From NCBI GenBank assembly GCA_004794785.1, contig SJOL01006425.1, forward strand, positions 959,097 through 1,023,096: 64,000 bases of DNA, written 5' to 3'. A program made the position numbers and the translations under genes. Under the pieces are notes generated by a model. The model worked only from the letters and a program-made list of their open reading frames with translations, did not search any database and was not told the DNA's origin. The stretch comes from Opisthorchis felineus. Lineage: Eukaryota; Platyhelminthes; Trematoda; Opisthorchiida; Opisthorchiidae. Shown one piece after another: positions 23,651 to 36,773 of the stretch. Within the stretch, counting starts at the first letter, position 1; the number at the start of each line of letters is the position of its first letter.

Positions 23651-24769
23651 GTAATATCCATCGGAAGCTACTCAGGAGATGCGAATCTAGCAAGTCAGAA
23701 GCCCACATTTCCCCGACTGGTGCGGTTTGCCGGGTTGCTAATTTGCACATGCTGCGTAGAAATCCAAGCTACTGAACTGTAGCAGTGAGCGAGGACCTCG
23801 GAAAATCTGTTGAGGAACTACAACACTGTCCTACTTCCGCCTTTTCTGTGAGACACAACTGGTTGCTTTTGTTTCTCTCCAACCGATCGATACTTTCTTT
23901 TGTCATGTCAAAAACAGAATGACTATATGTGTACACGGAACACGAGTTTCCAAATGTATGGTATATACCTCAGAACTACTTGATCATCAGACCCTATATA
24001 TCGAATTACGATCACTAAATGAATTCGCGAAACTCAGAGCACTATGTGATGCATGTCCGTCCGCAGGTACGCAGCTGACTATGCAAAGCAGAAACAAAAT
24101 ATGAGGACGAGGAGGATCAGGAAGGCAACCAACTCTCCTTTTAGACTCACGGGAAGAAGGTGGACTACTATGCTGGTTAGGTCAGTTTTGCGGCTTCGAT
24201 AACAGCAGGTACGGAAGTTGCATTAGTATAACAGTAATCAGAAACAGGAGAAATTAAAGCTTCCGGATGAAATCCATTTCCAGCAAAGATCTGGTCAGTA
24301 GACATGTGGTTCTGAGGACAACGATTTGGGACGGCAAACTAAATGTGGCACTTCTCTGGGCCCACCTGGTTAACAAAGGGCCTGATCGGACTTCCATAGA
24401 TCTAACCACATATTCGCTAGTAGTTCTTGGTTCATAACTAGAACGTCGTCCTTTCCCAAAAACAGTAGAACACACTAGATGGCCATTAAGTAACGGACTG
24501 TGATACCCTTGAACTAGTAATTTCGATGAAGTAGAACAGGAACTATCCAATGTATGATCACTCGTGGGTGTGGGATTCTACTGTGGATTAAAATAGTCCG
24601 AAGCCAGCGAGGCAAGTTATATTTGTTACACAATAGGTGTGAAAGTGTCTGCTCAAACTCCATGCGGGAAGAAGCATGTGCTCTTTCCGAATTGTGATGG
24701 ACCGTTTGAAAACAGGAAATCCTTCAAACAATTTTTTTTTCTTCACGGCACTACTCATAAGACTGATAA

Positions 24770-25060
24770 AAAATTGCCAATAGTCCACGACGAATTCTGC
24801 TATTATTGGGGCTCATCAGGTGGGTGCAATCCCCCAGTTTTGGTCAATCTTGTGTTCTACTTGAACCAAAATTGTGCGCAATTCGTGAAGTACACCCATT
24901 TGAAAATCATGTTGGTGTTAATGGGTAACTCAACCAAATTACAGCTGAATCTCTAGTTTGTGACATTCCCCAACCGAATTCGGTGCACAAAGGCCACTTC
25001 GGGTTTCAGTTGGTACGATATTCGAGATCTTGCGGTTACTGATAGCTCGACAGCTCACAA
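24770..25060 (-). repeat. Hammerhead repeat unit, minus strand
   Basis: On minus the order is: body segment ATCTCGAATATCGTACCAACTG-like (25040-24995), tail segment ATTCAGCTGTAATTTGGTT (24965-24930), then AAGTAGAACACAAGATTGACC, then a hammerhead 5' half. The body-tail-hammerhead order shows that the unit continues head-to-tail into a ribozyme, as in a tandem or circular template. Confidence 0.65.
24783..24825 (-). ncRNA. Decayed hammerhead ribozyme
   Basis: Minus strand: stem I strand CACCCAC, intact core CTGATGA (24819-24813), stem II 5' strand GCCCC, then a damaged GAATTCGTC where the intact copy has GAAACCGGTC, and stem I strand GTGGAC. The catalytic 3' core is lost, so it is not expected to cleave. 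Confidence 0.55.
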
Positions 25061-25309
25061 CTGTCAAGAACAACTTAGATTGCAAAGGAGTGGATTTCAC
25101 TAATTCTGAGAGCTATTTTCTGTAATTACTTAACGCTTGGCTTGTTATCACACACTTGGAACATCTTGTCGTTATTTATTCTCCAAAAACAACTCAGTTA
25201 CAATTGAGGGCCTCTATCGGTTATTTTTATGGCCTATATTTTATAATATGATCCGAAAATCCAGTGAATTACAGTGGCACCTGAACAAAGAATGTAAATG
25301 TGTAATTTC

Positions 25310-25470
25310 TTGAAGGAACACTGCTCACAAAGCTGCTGATGACTATTCAACAGCCCAGGATCGGTTTCAACCTTCTCAGGGTGAGAGATTCAGCCAGAAT
25401 TCGGTTGAATTTCTCGTTAAAACCAAACCGGTTTGTAAATGAGTGTAGTTCGTAAATGTTAAGGCGATTT
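25310..25470. repeat. Rearranged hammerhead-repeat fragments
   Basis: Contains CAACAGCCCAGGATCGGTTTC (minus-strand remnant of the ribozyme 3' core) followed directly by tail sequence in + sense (GAGATTCAGCCAGAATTCGG, GTTTGTAAATGAGTGTA). Confidence 0.45.
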
Positions 25471-27999
25471 GTTTTCCATCACTTTATTGTTTTCTCATGG
25501 TCTGCCGACAGAACTAAGCAGGAGTGCATATTCTATCATGCAGTTGGACCGGTATTAAACAGATATTCTATGGGAAGAATTAGTGCACTTGCTACTTCAA
25601 TTTATGGGTTGGAAAGTCTGTCCGGACGGTCCATTTTCGGTTGAGCTGGTAAAACGAACTTCAACATATTGTTTTGGAAGACAAGCTGAGCATTGTGGAT
25701 GTGTACCTGACGGGCCGGTCAGAATTTGTTGATGCTGACGTGCTCTGGCAAATGGTAGAAAATTTGGCCTTCAGAAGTGTACCTATGCATAGACCGCACA
25801 AGTTGATCTTGGAAGTGTGCGCTCACTGCAAGTACTACCGAGGGTTTCCTTTATTGGCGTTGTACTGCAAGGTACCACTGAAGAACAAGAGCTCGAGGCT
25901 TTCGCCAAGTGCACATGAATTAAGGGGTTGCTGCACTAAAACGGCCATTATTCATAAAGCTCTCCTTAGTTTCCTCTGTAAATGGCGTATACTATAGCAA
26001 AGAACAAAATCGCCGCCAATTGCGACGGAGAGATCGGTCAAGGTTATGAGGAGACTGGAAGCCAAGAGTTTTACACTCCTCGAAATTAGTCACATACTTC
26101 TTGCTGATTTTGCGTTGCGTTTGGAGCGAAACTCATCTAATTGTACCCTACCGGTGGAATGTGTTCAGGGCCTACGCCGTTTGCAACCTTACTTATCCAA
26201 GTTTTCTTGCAGCGTAGATAATGGGATTAACGGCCATCTTTCAGTTACTCGGGTCCCGAATTCTTGTGCATGTTACAGAAATTCCCAGGTGACTTGAAGT
26301 AGTGCTTTTGACGGCCAAGCCGTTCGGTTCATGCCGATACTTGGTGTGGAAATCATTGGCCCTCAAGGATCTCAATGTATTATCGAATTAGAAAGTACCT
26401 GCATCCCACTTTTACAGAGGTCCCATGTATTATTTGCTGTAGATGAAATGGAGCGTGACATGAGTCGCCAAGTCTGATTGATCTAAAGTTTCAGTCACTC
26501 ACATCATTAAATTGGACGACCCTGGCAGAGGTTCATTTTCCGTCAGGACGATATACGCAGTGAGGATCCGTGAGGCCCTTTGAACTTTTTGACGCCAAAA
26601 GACATGATTTTCAACTCCTCAGAATCCTTGTGCGGCTTCTATAATAGAACTGAGGCTGCGTTTTGGTTTAGTTAAAATGGTTTTCAGAACTTTTTTTGCC
26701 TGAGAATATATATATNATATATAATTACAGGCTGTAAACTGGGCAGAGGGATAGTCTGTCCTAAGGCTTGGTAGATGGACAAAAGGTAGGCTTGTTCTTC
26801 ATGTATTGGGAGGTCAATTTTTTGATACTTATCAACTTTCTACCTTCAATAGGAAGTTTTCGATATTCAGACGGACAAAAATTCGTTCGCGTCACGCTCA
26901 AAATTCGAATTTACACTGCTCCACAGACCGATCAAGCAAACAATCGAACTTGTCCGGTGACTGCAGAAGTTTTAAATAAAGAGTAGGTTAGCTCGTAAGC
27001 GATCGCCCAGTTCATAGGTACGTTAACTTGGAACTGTCCAAATGTCGAAAGTCATTCAGGGTAGGTAAGTCTTGAAGTCGGTCAGTTGCTGGTCCGCCAT
27101 AAGTGAGAGTCAGTCATGTGGTGCTTCAGTTAACACTACCAAACCAATCCGAACTTTGCAAGGCTGGTTCAACTCCCATATTCACATGAGTAAATTCTGT
27201 TATCTGAAGGGGTACTTTGCTTTGCACTGAAGCCCAACAATATGACCTGTTTTATGCACCATGTCATAGTGGAAAATGTGGAAGGCAGCGAGCAAGACAA
27301 GTACGCCCCAGCTTTCCAGGCTTGCAGATCACTATTCTGTTGCACACCGCAAACGAAACCATTCAATTATATTACCACAATGTGTCGCAGTCACTCAACG
27401 AGCACTTTACTCAGATTCAGTACCGGACCATGGTCGATTTTATTGATTGGCTTTTATTACCGAACACACATATCCAGTGAAACCATGATATCGATTAAAC
27501 AAAGTCACGAAAGTTTACTGTCACACCTTAGTTGGTCGATAGGCAAAAGATTGGTGAGCTGTGCAGTTCATCTGTAGATGACCAGATACCATACTGCATG
27601 TACAAACGGTAATAATTCCACCACCATGTGAAATTATGCCCAATGCATACCTTCCAAAGAATTAAGAACAACATGGGTACTAATTCTGTTATTGATGTTG
27701 TTCAACTGTATTGGGGCCCGAAAAAATGGGCCAAAGACCATTCTACGATTACTGATGAGTGTTAGATGCGTTTCTCAGGTGGCCGAACAGTCTCAACTTT
27801 TCTTCAATTTGATGTACTCTCCCAGCTCCATAAGATTTTCGATAGTGCTCCGTTCTTTTGACTGTATTAGTGTCCATAGCATTCCAAGAGCAATTTGAAT
27901 TTGGATAAGTAACTCGAATTGCCACAACGCATTACTAAACTTCACAAGCACCTCGGGAAATACAGAGGTTAGATTTATCGGAAAACAGTGCAATCCCAT
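25471..27999. other. No confident gene; TA repeat with one undetermined base
   Basis: Unannotatable DNA. A short TA run at about 26707-26722 contains the only N in the window (26716). Confidence 0.4.
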
Positions 28000-28170
28000 C
28001 AGTGAAATACACTTATTTTCAAGCAAATTTGGTTTTCCGGGAGACTCACCTGGAACCCAGCTGAATCTCTCTACCTGATGAGCCCCAAGAAGAGCGAAAA
28101 CGGTCGTGGGCTGTCGACGAATTTTCAGCAACCTCAAGAGTGGTGTACTACGTCTATAAGTGCAATCTCA
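28000..28170 (+). repeat. Hammerhead repeat: inverted tail fused to a plus-strand ribozyme
   Basis: 28013-28068 is the tail in minus sense (TTTGGTTTTCCGGGAGACTC, CACCTGGAACCCAGCTGAAT). It is joined directly to a + hammerhead at 28069 and its downstream ATTTTCAGCAACCT segment. Confidence 0.65.
28069..28111 (+). ncRNA. Hammerhead ribozyme, slightly damaged
   Basis: CTGATGA core at 28075-28081, stem II GCCC/GAGC with one mismatch, GAAA at 28096-28099, then AACGGTC where the intact copy has ACCGGTC, and stem I strand GTGGGC. The predicted cleavage would follow C28105. The CC-to-AC change breaks one of only three stem III pairs. Confidence 0.6.
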
Positions 28171-29370
28171 TCTTTAGGATGGTAAAATAGATCGTTTCAA
28201 CGTTCCTCTTGATCTGCAGGCAATTCAAGTGCCTGTATCTGACACTGCTCAGCAGCATATGTCCAACAGTTCTCTTGACAAAGTAAATTAATTAGATTCC
28301 CTCAGAAACACTCACACAGGTTTGGCCTACTTCGTAATACGGAGCATACTGAACCAAACCTCTGAGGAGTGACATTCACGGATTCGTGTTTTGAATTATT
28401 TTGTTCAACTGACTTGACTTATCGTTCCACTAAGCTAGTGCACGACGGATGGCTACAACTTCCATTCTGTCTTCACATTCTGAGATGAACCGTTGGTTTC
28501 CGACGAAAACAAATCAAATGAAGGATTTTCTCAGTGTTTCATTTCTAATAAGTTGCCGTGTTATCCTTAAAACGCACTGGTTTCGTTTTAGGGTATTGTT
28601 TTCCCTTGATACTGGAGCAAAGTACAACAACCTACTTCCGTCCTGACCAGTTTCGTCAATGACCAGCTGTCGTCCGGGATGAGCATGACAAAGTCCGGTT
28701 TGTACGTCCTTTATATTTGGAAATCGTTTCTTCTATGGACTTGCTGTAGATGCAAGCAATCTGTCTGTATCACGATGGTGTACATGCAAATTTTGGCAAA
28801 TTTTACAAGGTGGAATACTTATCTATCGCTAAGGTACAGTTTTTCAACTCAACTAGAGGTGTATGACACGGATACTTTTCATTGCGTCCCTAGGCTGTGT
28901 CATTCAACATCGGACTCTGGGGTTCATTTTTTCCGACACATGCAATGATAAGATTACACTAGTATGGAAGTTCTATTTTTACTCTATGTTACATCGTGAC
29001 GATTGACATGAATAAGTGCACCGTTCCGGACCGTCAGTTCTACTGGGTGCACTAAACGCATGGGTCGGTATGTCGGACACTGTTAAAAACAGGGTTCGGT
29101 CGTTTCTTATTGGTTCTGGGTGTTTAGCTTCGTGGATTTTCTCAAGCGGAAGCATAAATACTCAAGGTTCAACAACATTTTCAGGTTTATCGTTAGGTGA
29201 CGGATCGTTCTTCTGTATGCAGCAGTTCGAATAAATGTCCAGAAGAGGACAATTGTTCAGGGTCTTGCTACGCCGTGGACATCCTTGGAGGAATCCCTGA
29301 GGAAGGAATAATTTATAGTGAATAGCGTTTGCAGAGAACACTCTGCACGAAAGAACGTTTGACATTTCAG
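28171..29370. other. No recognisable feature
   Basis: Only short overlapping open frames on both strands. Confidence 0.4.
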
Positions 29371-29441
29371 CTGATCGGATAGAAATGACGACAATTCCGG
29401 AGCCTGGAATAGATTCCCCTGAGCAGCCCACACCAAACAAA
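29371..29441 (+). CDS. Candidate 71-bp exon, acidic Pro-rich, gene unknown
   Basis: Bounded by GACATTTCAG and a GTATGT donor. It reads MTTIPEPGIDSPEQPTPNK after a two-base split codon and ADRIE-like start. A second open reading at 29552-29755 (AVQNLLLSDELLSPIPPVL, then a C-x2-C end) could be the next exon, but no acceptor joins it in phase. Both look protein-like; identity unknown. Confidence 0.3.
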
Positions 29442-29759
29442 GTATGTTGGCCTAATTCAGCCGGCTTGGCCAGACCAACGACCTATGGACAAAGGATTTC
29501 ACTCAGAACCCATCTGTACTGTTTACAGCTCCGTCTTTCTTCAATTAAGCCTTGGAACCAGATACTGCGACTTCACGTGATCCGGATGCCAATACCGGGA
29601 CAACAGCTGCAGTTCAAAATTTGCTCCTGTCTGATGAGCTCCTCTCACCGATCCCACCCGTTCTAGCCGAGTTACCAACAACAAATGTCAATCAACAGAC
29701 GAGACGAGGCAATCAAATACTGACATGCTTTCAGTGTAAAGCGCGTAGTGTAACTTAGC

Positions 29760-30955
29760 AGGGAGTTGGCAGATGGGGGTTATGGGACTAAAAATATCAA
29801 GTAGCAAAACACAACCCATATTTTGCCATGGCAGCATCAATCCGTACAAATCAATGCGCATAAATGCAAAGCCTTGGTGAAACAAGTAAAACGAGGCCAA
29901 TAAACATCAGAAACCATCTGCTAATGAAGTCCTGAACCACGAATATCCTGTGCATGTTCCATACTTATTGCTGGCCATATCCTTTCTGCAGACAAATCCG
30001 TATGTGAGGGGGCAGTTCTGATTGGTTCCCCTCCAATTTGGTTCGTTCTGATTACCGCTTCTTTAAAATATAAATTATCATTTTTTTACATACGTGGGGA
30101 ATGCTGTGCAGGATTCAACAGGTGGTTCGTGTCAAAATCTATCCTCACTCCGCTAACGACACTAAACGCCACTCTACAACGGTACCCAACTCTATTGGCT
30201 AAGCATGCTAACCAAGATCATTATATCACTCAATGTCACCTGAAAGATGACTGTCCAATCGCCGTTTGGGGTGCAGTGTGCAGAAGCAGTAGGTGTTCGC
30301 ACCATATGCTGCAGCAACATAAAGCCAGTGTTAGTTTTTTTACCATCGATTTGTGCTGCAACACTGCTGTGATTGGTGCAGAATACCGGGAGTAGTTTGG
30401 ATGATTTCAAGTGTTTATCATGCCAACTTTTATGGTTCAGTGGAAACTATCTTAGTGTGACAACGAAGTGCAAACAGGACCACCCGGAGTGGTCAGGCCA
30501 GGGTGTAATAAATACACCTCAGTTGGCCTGTTCTTAGAGTTTCATCAGGAACATCTGATGATATTGGAAGACCAGAACAGGTTGGATGAGACTAGCTGAG
30601 ATCAGAATCAGATCAGTTCCCGAGAATCGGGGCCTGTCCAAATCGGCAAACATGTCCAGTTTATTGCAACCCCTGCTCTGTGAGGAAGGGCCTGTTTACG
30701 ACATTAGTTTCAAAGCGCGCCACAAAAGAATATAGAGACTTTAACGAAAAGTATTTTCAGCTAATATTCGACTGCACTCTTCCGAATCTACTTCAACTGA
30801 CTGAGCGACTAGTGACTTCGCTCACAATAATACACTTGGTAACACATACAAGAATAAAGTGCATGGAAAAAAACATTTTAATAGTGGCACAACACACTAA
30901 ATAAAGAGTGATCATACTCGACTTCTACACTTATCTGCGTACCAATTCAGTCTCG
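29760..30955. other. No confident gene
   Basis: Nothing I can name. The stretch near 30480-30660 is richer in short inverted motifs (GGTCAGGCC, GGCCTG) and may be an unclassified repeat. Confidence 0.35.
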
Positions 30956-30959
30956 AAGA

Positions 30960-31275
30960 GAGACCCACCTGGAGCCCAGCTGAATCTCTCGTTTGTAATG
31001 TTTTTAAGCAACTGAATGTGCTGTACCAGGCCGCCTGATAAACTAGAGATTCAGCTGGGTTTTGTCCCAGGAGAGTCACCCGTCAAAACTAAATTAGTAT
31101 GCAGATGAGTGTAGGAGTTGAATTTCGTTCAATTTGGGTTCAAGCAGAACATAAGGTTGACGTATAATCGGGACTACACCTACCTGATGGGCCACAGAAG
31201 GAGCGAAACCGGTCGTGGACTGTCAGAGTTTTCAGCAACCTTACGAGTAGTGTATTGCGTCTATATAATGGTGTT
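30960..31275 (+). repeat. Hammerhead repeat: inverted tails plus a plus-strand ribozyme
   Basis: 30966-31010 is a tail in minus sense; 31046-31075 is a tail in + sense (GAGATTCAGCTGGGTTT), so the two face each other with about 40 bases between them. The + tail runs into GGGTTCAAGCAGAACATAAG and then a hammerhead at 31178, followed by TTTTCAGCAACCTTA. Confidence 0.7.
31178..31220 (+). ncRNA. Hammerhead ribozyme with palindromic stem III, one core change
   Basis: Stem I ACCTAC/GTGGAC, core CTGATGG (31184-31190; last A is G), a degraded stem II, GAAA at 31205-31208, intact ACCGGT stem III (31208-31213) and cleavage-site C31214. The A-to-G change at the end of the core should reduce or abolish activity. 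Confidence 0.65.
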
Positions 31276-31299
31276 AGGCGGAATTCCACACGGATCCCT

Positions 31300-31700
31300 C
31301 TTTACCGCTCACAGTTAGGTGCTGCTGCGGCCGAGAAGCCTAGCCCGCGTAAGATTGGCCAAAAGTTCGGGACGCTTGCCGGTCCGGCATCAAGCCGAAA
31401 TCTAATTGGTCGAAAGTCTGGACCCAACAGCCAATGCTGACCCAGTATTGGCCGAATGCCGGTTGCCAATGGCGCATCCAGAAGGCGTCAGAATCTCCAG
31501 AAAGTTGTCACCGCTTACACTGTATATATGATGCGCTGTACAAATGTTCTTGACTTGGTTTTGGGCGTTAATATACCTTGTATACCATTGGTGTTTGTTT
31601 TGCTGTGAACGGTAGCTGGGAAGGCTCAGACCGAGAACTAAGCTGAGGAAAATACCATTACTACAAATGGTGATCCTCCTTATGGATACCTGAATAAGAA
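31300..31700 (+). repeat. Second copy of the interspersed repeat seen at about 890-1130
   Basis: 31440-31680 matches 890-1130 in the same orientation (GAATGCCGGTTGCCAATGGC; TTGGGCGTTAATA; TGTATACCATTGGTG). 31340-31440 is rich in GGCC and CCGG-type words and may be part of the same element. No coding potential. Confidence 0.45.
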
Positions 31701-34700
31701 ACGTAAGGGACACCGGAAATCCTCTCCAGGTACGGGGCGTTCCTTGTTGATGGGTTTTTGTGGATGTCTGAATAACGAGCAAGGATTCTGGCTCCCAACA
31801 GAGTGATTCGCATTATGTTTTGTGATAAATTGAAACCACGTAGCTGTATTTCTTCCAGAGCCTGACAGCTTCAATGTGTGTTGGAAGTACAGTTTCGGGA
31901 GCTCCCTCCACCCTTCAACACAAGATAGGATGTTTTGCCAATAGGCACGAGATTCAACTAAATGAATTGCGGTTGCTACTTGCAGTAAACTACTGTAACT
32001 GTGGCGGTTCTATTGGCTCCATCAGCTTAGAGTTGGTTAAAAATGATACAGGATGATGACTCTAACGAACCATGGATCGCTGTGACGTCTACGTAACTCT
32101 TCCGCCTGGAATGCAGAAGTGCGCCAGAAAATGTTTCAAGCTTGTATACGGATAAGACATTTTAGGTCTCCGTGCTTAGGTTTCCGTAGTTACAGCCATT
32201 TTCTTGGCCTATCGAGTTTTGCCTTTCCACAGGCACGTGGGTTCATTCTCCTCAGAGAAAGTTGGGCATCTTAAATTCACTCAACCACTGCTTTGCAATG
32301 TTCCGTACTGACGAAGCACTTGATCTCATTAGAATAACCTTTCGTTCAAAAAAGCCCGCATCTTTCTTCAGGCCAAATTCGTCACCATCTTCAGCTTACG
32401 TGGTGGCTGCTCGGGGTGAGAGCGGTAATGGTTTCTCCCGTCAGTAGGTCATTTTTCCCTACGTCACTAAACGAGTTGTCGCTTTGCTGATATCCTGACA
32501 AACGAGCATTCGCAACTCACACGGATCGCCGATAATTTGGACCTCGAGTAACAAGCAGTTGAGAGTCCTGGGTTGTATAGACGCACAAAAAAGCAGATTT
32601 CGCATTTCGGTTAAAGTGACGACCGGCCACTGAATACAACTCTGAGGCGACTACCCAAATAAACCTGGCCGAGACAAAGTGAACAGGTTCAGAATGTGAT
32701 TGGCGTACATCTGATGGTCTGTCCTCACTTTTGTTGTAAAAGTACAACAAACTACCGGTGCGTTAGCAACCTGAACCCAATCGGAATGAATAACAGGCAT
32801 GAAAGTTTTTTAAAAATGAAACACTGAGCAAATTCATTTAAGCCGAGGAGTGTTTTCAAACTTATGAAATTGATTTTGATCTCCCTGGCCCACTTCAGTG
32901 GCGTATTTCTAATTTCTATGGGAATGATATAGATAATCCAAGGGGAATAAACAAATATCCATTAATGCAGAATATCCTTATTGGAGGGTTTCAGTGTACC
33001 CATGCTCAATCGCTGGGTCTTGCACCAGCATAACTCAGAAAACTCTAGGACGGGTGAAAGTAGGCTGAAGAGGGGGAGTAAGCTCAGGGCTGTTGGTTTA
33101 AACTGGTGCCATAATTTACTCCTGAATTTATAGTTCATATCCTGGCTTGAACAGTCATTTACTCCAGGTGTTTCTGCCTGCTCACTAGCGGGCTATTGCC
33201 CGGAACCTGTCGCGTTTTAAGTATGGCCTGAATAATCAGTTTCTCCTCTGCTGCTGCATTTTGCTTTTTGCATATTTAATTCCTTTTTTTGCAATTCCGT
33301 AATCCTGATCCTCAAGTATCCTCAATTGCAATACTTCCTTGAATACCTTCGTACTACCCAGATGTGTTACGAACTCATCATAAAGTCATCCTCCATTTTT
33401 CGATCTAGGCGAAGGAAAGTAGGCATTGGTGACTTGATGAATAGTCAGCAGATTTACAACCGAAACCGTCACAAACCAAAGCAACTTAGTATACCCCAAA
33501 CACAGGTAACTCTATTTATCGTGCTGTCAAACAGCCGTCTGAAAGGACCGAATGGAGAGGTTTTCTTCTTGGAGAACCATAACCATTGCAAACTACTTCA
33601 TGATCAACAACAGCCGTGTTTCTTGAAGGTGGTTTAATCACAGGACCAAGTGAATTATGCACTTGAAGAGCATGATGTTGTGGGCTAATTGCCGCGTTAG
33701 TGTCTGTTTATGTTCTAATGCCATCCAGTACTGTAGTGGAATAACCACTCGCCACAAAGGGGTTCTCTATTACGCTCCGAAATATGTTATCGATCTGATC
33801 CTCCGGAGTCTGTATGGATACTGAGGAAGAACCACATTGACTCGAACTGTGGTATGCTATCGTCCAGAGGTTCAACCACCGTTAACCGACAAATACAAAC
33901 CGAATGTTAGCTAATCATTTGCGTGATTGCCTCTCAAAAACAAGAGGCGAAATACAGTTTCATTCACTTCTACTCTGCACGGCGTCTCGTTTTTTTTTGC
34001 ACCCGTCGTTCAGAGCACCTCGGACTGTCTGCTTACTTAGGAATTCTAACAGCGATGCCACTGTATTTAAAATTATGGATTATCTAAACAATGACCCTTC
34101 ATCACTCTTCGTTTGCTCATACAAACAGCTAGTTTGGGGACGTTTGTTCTAACCATTCAAATCGAATATTTTGCATTCTGTTTGGTTCAGTCTTCATTGC
34201 CCATGATAACACACGTCTGCTTGTCGCTCGGATGATCGATCCCGTATGGGCAGTGTTGTGTGGGTCTTCGTGATGTAATCATGATTTTACCGAGCTGCGA
34301 TTCTGATTAAAACAATAGTAGAGTCTTTTGATAACAATCACTGAGGCGTGATGGGGCAGTGGAAACTATAAATGAAGAACAGAGACAGGTCAGGCGTTCT
34401 AACTGTCACGATAAGGTGCTCAGCGCACGTGATCTATGTGACGAACAGTATCCAATCTAATAGATGACTGACGGGCCCCGAAAGAAAGACGGTGAAACAC
34501 AGCAGGATAAATAAAACGATTTTGGATACCTGCAGATGATGAAAGGCAAATGTGGCACAACAATGTAATGACGGTAGGTCATACTAACTCCCATGATTCA
34601 GTCGTGTGTGTGAGACAGACACCTTACCTCATCCAGCAGAACGAACTCCGTCGAAATCACCCAACTTACGATAGGGCTACCAAGAGCAGCATCAGTAGAA

Positions 34701-36737
34701 ACTATTCAGTCTGTCTGCATTGCTTTTCTGCTAGTCTGGCAGAAATAAAGCGAGATATCTACTTCAGGTGACTCCCCGAAAAACCAAATCCAAGTTCAAC
34801 AATTTCTCACGGCGAAAGAGCAAATACTGCCTAAAACATGCTCTTGGAACGAGCTACTGTGTACAATGTGATCGACGAACCTGATGATTTTACTATATAG
34901 TCATACTGTATGGTGCACTGAGAAGACTAGTCCCCATAATCAAATACCCCCCTTCTTGTGTTCTTCTCAATGGTCAATACAAACAATAAGTGGAGATATA
35001 TATTGATATGCCAGAGAAGAGTGCTTCTCCCATGAAACGAAACTTCATAAAGTGGAGTTTGGGTTAGAGGGGGAGACATAAACATGAATACATTTGGCGT
35101 GTTCTTCTCTGTGGATGTGGATGTGGTGGTGTGAGGCCCTATGAATGCTATGGTCTTTTGGATTATTCCGAAAACAAACTGCAGTGATGGGATTTCCATC
35201 AAACGTATTCGACAACACATTTCACACAGTTCGCAGTCAACCTGATGTGCACAGCAACTCAGAATATAATGACCTTGACTCTTGTAGGTTGGACGATGGG
35301 TGTTTGGTGCAAGTTGCCGGCGAATTTGGAGTTATCGCCACGAAAACTATCTGGAAACATGACTCAATCCGGTATGCAATGTATCTCGCTGGCCACAGCT
35401 TGGTTGCTATCTGTTAGGATTTCGTCGCTGATCCTCAAGCATGACTGATCCCCCTCGCGTCTTGAGATTCAGAAATGGCAGATTAAGTCCCAGTATAATT
35501 CCGGGATGCTGCACAGTCTAACTCTGTTTCCTTCGTGACCTGATGGCCTGTGCAACTGTTTGGCTCCCGCACTGTTTTTTTTTCAAGTTGCCCTTTGGAT
35601 GTTTGTCGCTCGTCTTCTAATCTAAACGCACTCAAGTTTGTCATACGTACAAACCCTCCGAACAACCGAAAAAAAACTGTATCATTGAGACACTTCTACT
35701 ACTGATGTTAACGGTCCGATGGTTGATCGCCCCCATCGTCCAGTATGCCTATGCTTAGTATGGTTTCGATTCCAAACTTGAATGCACACTCTAATGGTAA
35801 CCGTTCGCAGATTGTCCTGATTTCACAACATTTTAAATCCATAGACACCATTATCGCTAGCTCAACTGGTATTAGGAACAGTCAAAGCGTGGCACATATT
35901 GGTCGGATCAATCGTCTCTTGTTTTCACTTCACCATTCTCCACGTTTCACCTCTAAGTCCCTCAATTAAGATTGGTTCACGTAACTTACGATTGTACCAC
36001 GCGGTCGAAAGGTGAAACATCGCAATAGTTCTACCAGATGCATATAGCTATGGAATTTGATGTAGTGCATTGCATTTCCAACTGCATAGGGCTAAAATTG
36101 GAAAGTATTTTCACGGTAAATGCTTATGACTGGGTTTGATTCTTAAATAAGTGGGTTCCACCGCATAACTTTCGGAGTTTAAGTGGTGGTACTACCACAA
36201 GTAATGAAAAATTGGCATGAGCCCCCCCCCCACCCCACAAACCTATGCACCCTGAGATACTTCTAGGAGGCTAACAACACAATGACTGATTAATGCGCAG
36301 TCGCCATTTTACCACAACATCAAAGGATCTTGTACAACTTCTACTTGGATAGTTAGTTTTGCTGCAGAAGTTCTGCCAAGAGAATCTGACGCTTACTTTA
36401 GCTTCAACGGTGTAACAATGAGCACTGTACTCAACTTAGATCCCACGAACCGACAACAACCTGCCACCAAAGTGATATGGGCGTCAGCCCGCTCAAGCTC
36501 AGCTTGTTAAAATTACACTGTCATCATTCACTCGCCATCGGCATCGGGATCAATACACGCCATCCCATTCACCAATGATTTAGAATTCCACACAAAATTC
36601 CGCCTATCGATATAATTGTGCCGTACATGTTCACAAATTTGGCTTCCTATCGAATACAGTCAACAGCCAGTTGGTATCTGTTTCAGGGTGGACATAAGCT
36701 CAAGCCTGGGAGCCTACAATCACTTACATATCTCTCT

Positions 36738-36739
<2 letters not shown>
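31701..36739. other. Long stretch without a recognisable gene
   Basis: Nothing I can name. A possible small exon at 33411-33506 (after TTTTTCGATCTAG, before GTAACT) reads DLMNSQQIYNRNRHK but stands alone. A C-rich run lies at about 36223-36238. Confidence 0.35.

Positions 36740-36771
<32 letters not shown>
36740..36771. repeat. TA dinucleotide microsatellite
   Basis: About 16 uninterrupted TA units following a TC-rich run. Confidence 0.9.

Positions 36772-36773
<2 letters not shown>

Noticed and set aside
32262..32447. Reading with MFRTDEALDLIRITFRSKKP, considered as an exon
   Set aside because: No clear acceptor and no partner exon; length is within chance.
33411..33506. Short reading between an acceptor-like and a GTAACT donor-like site
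   Set aside because: Signals are common in AT-rich DNA and there is no family match.
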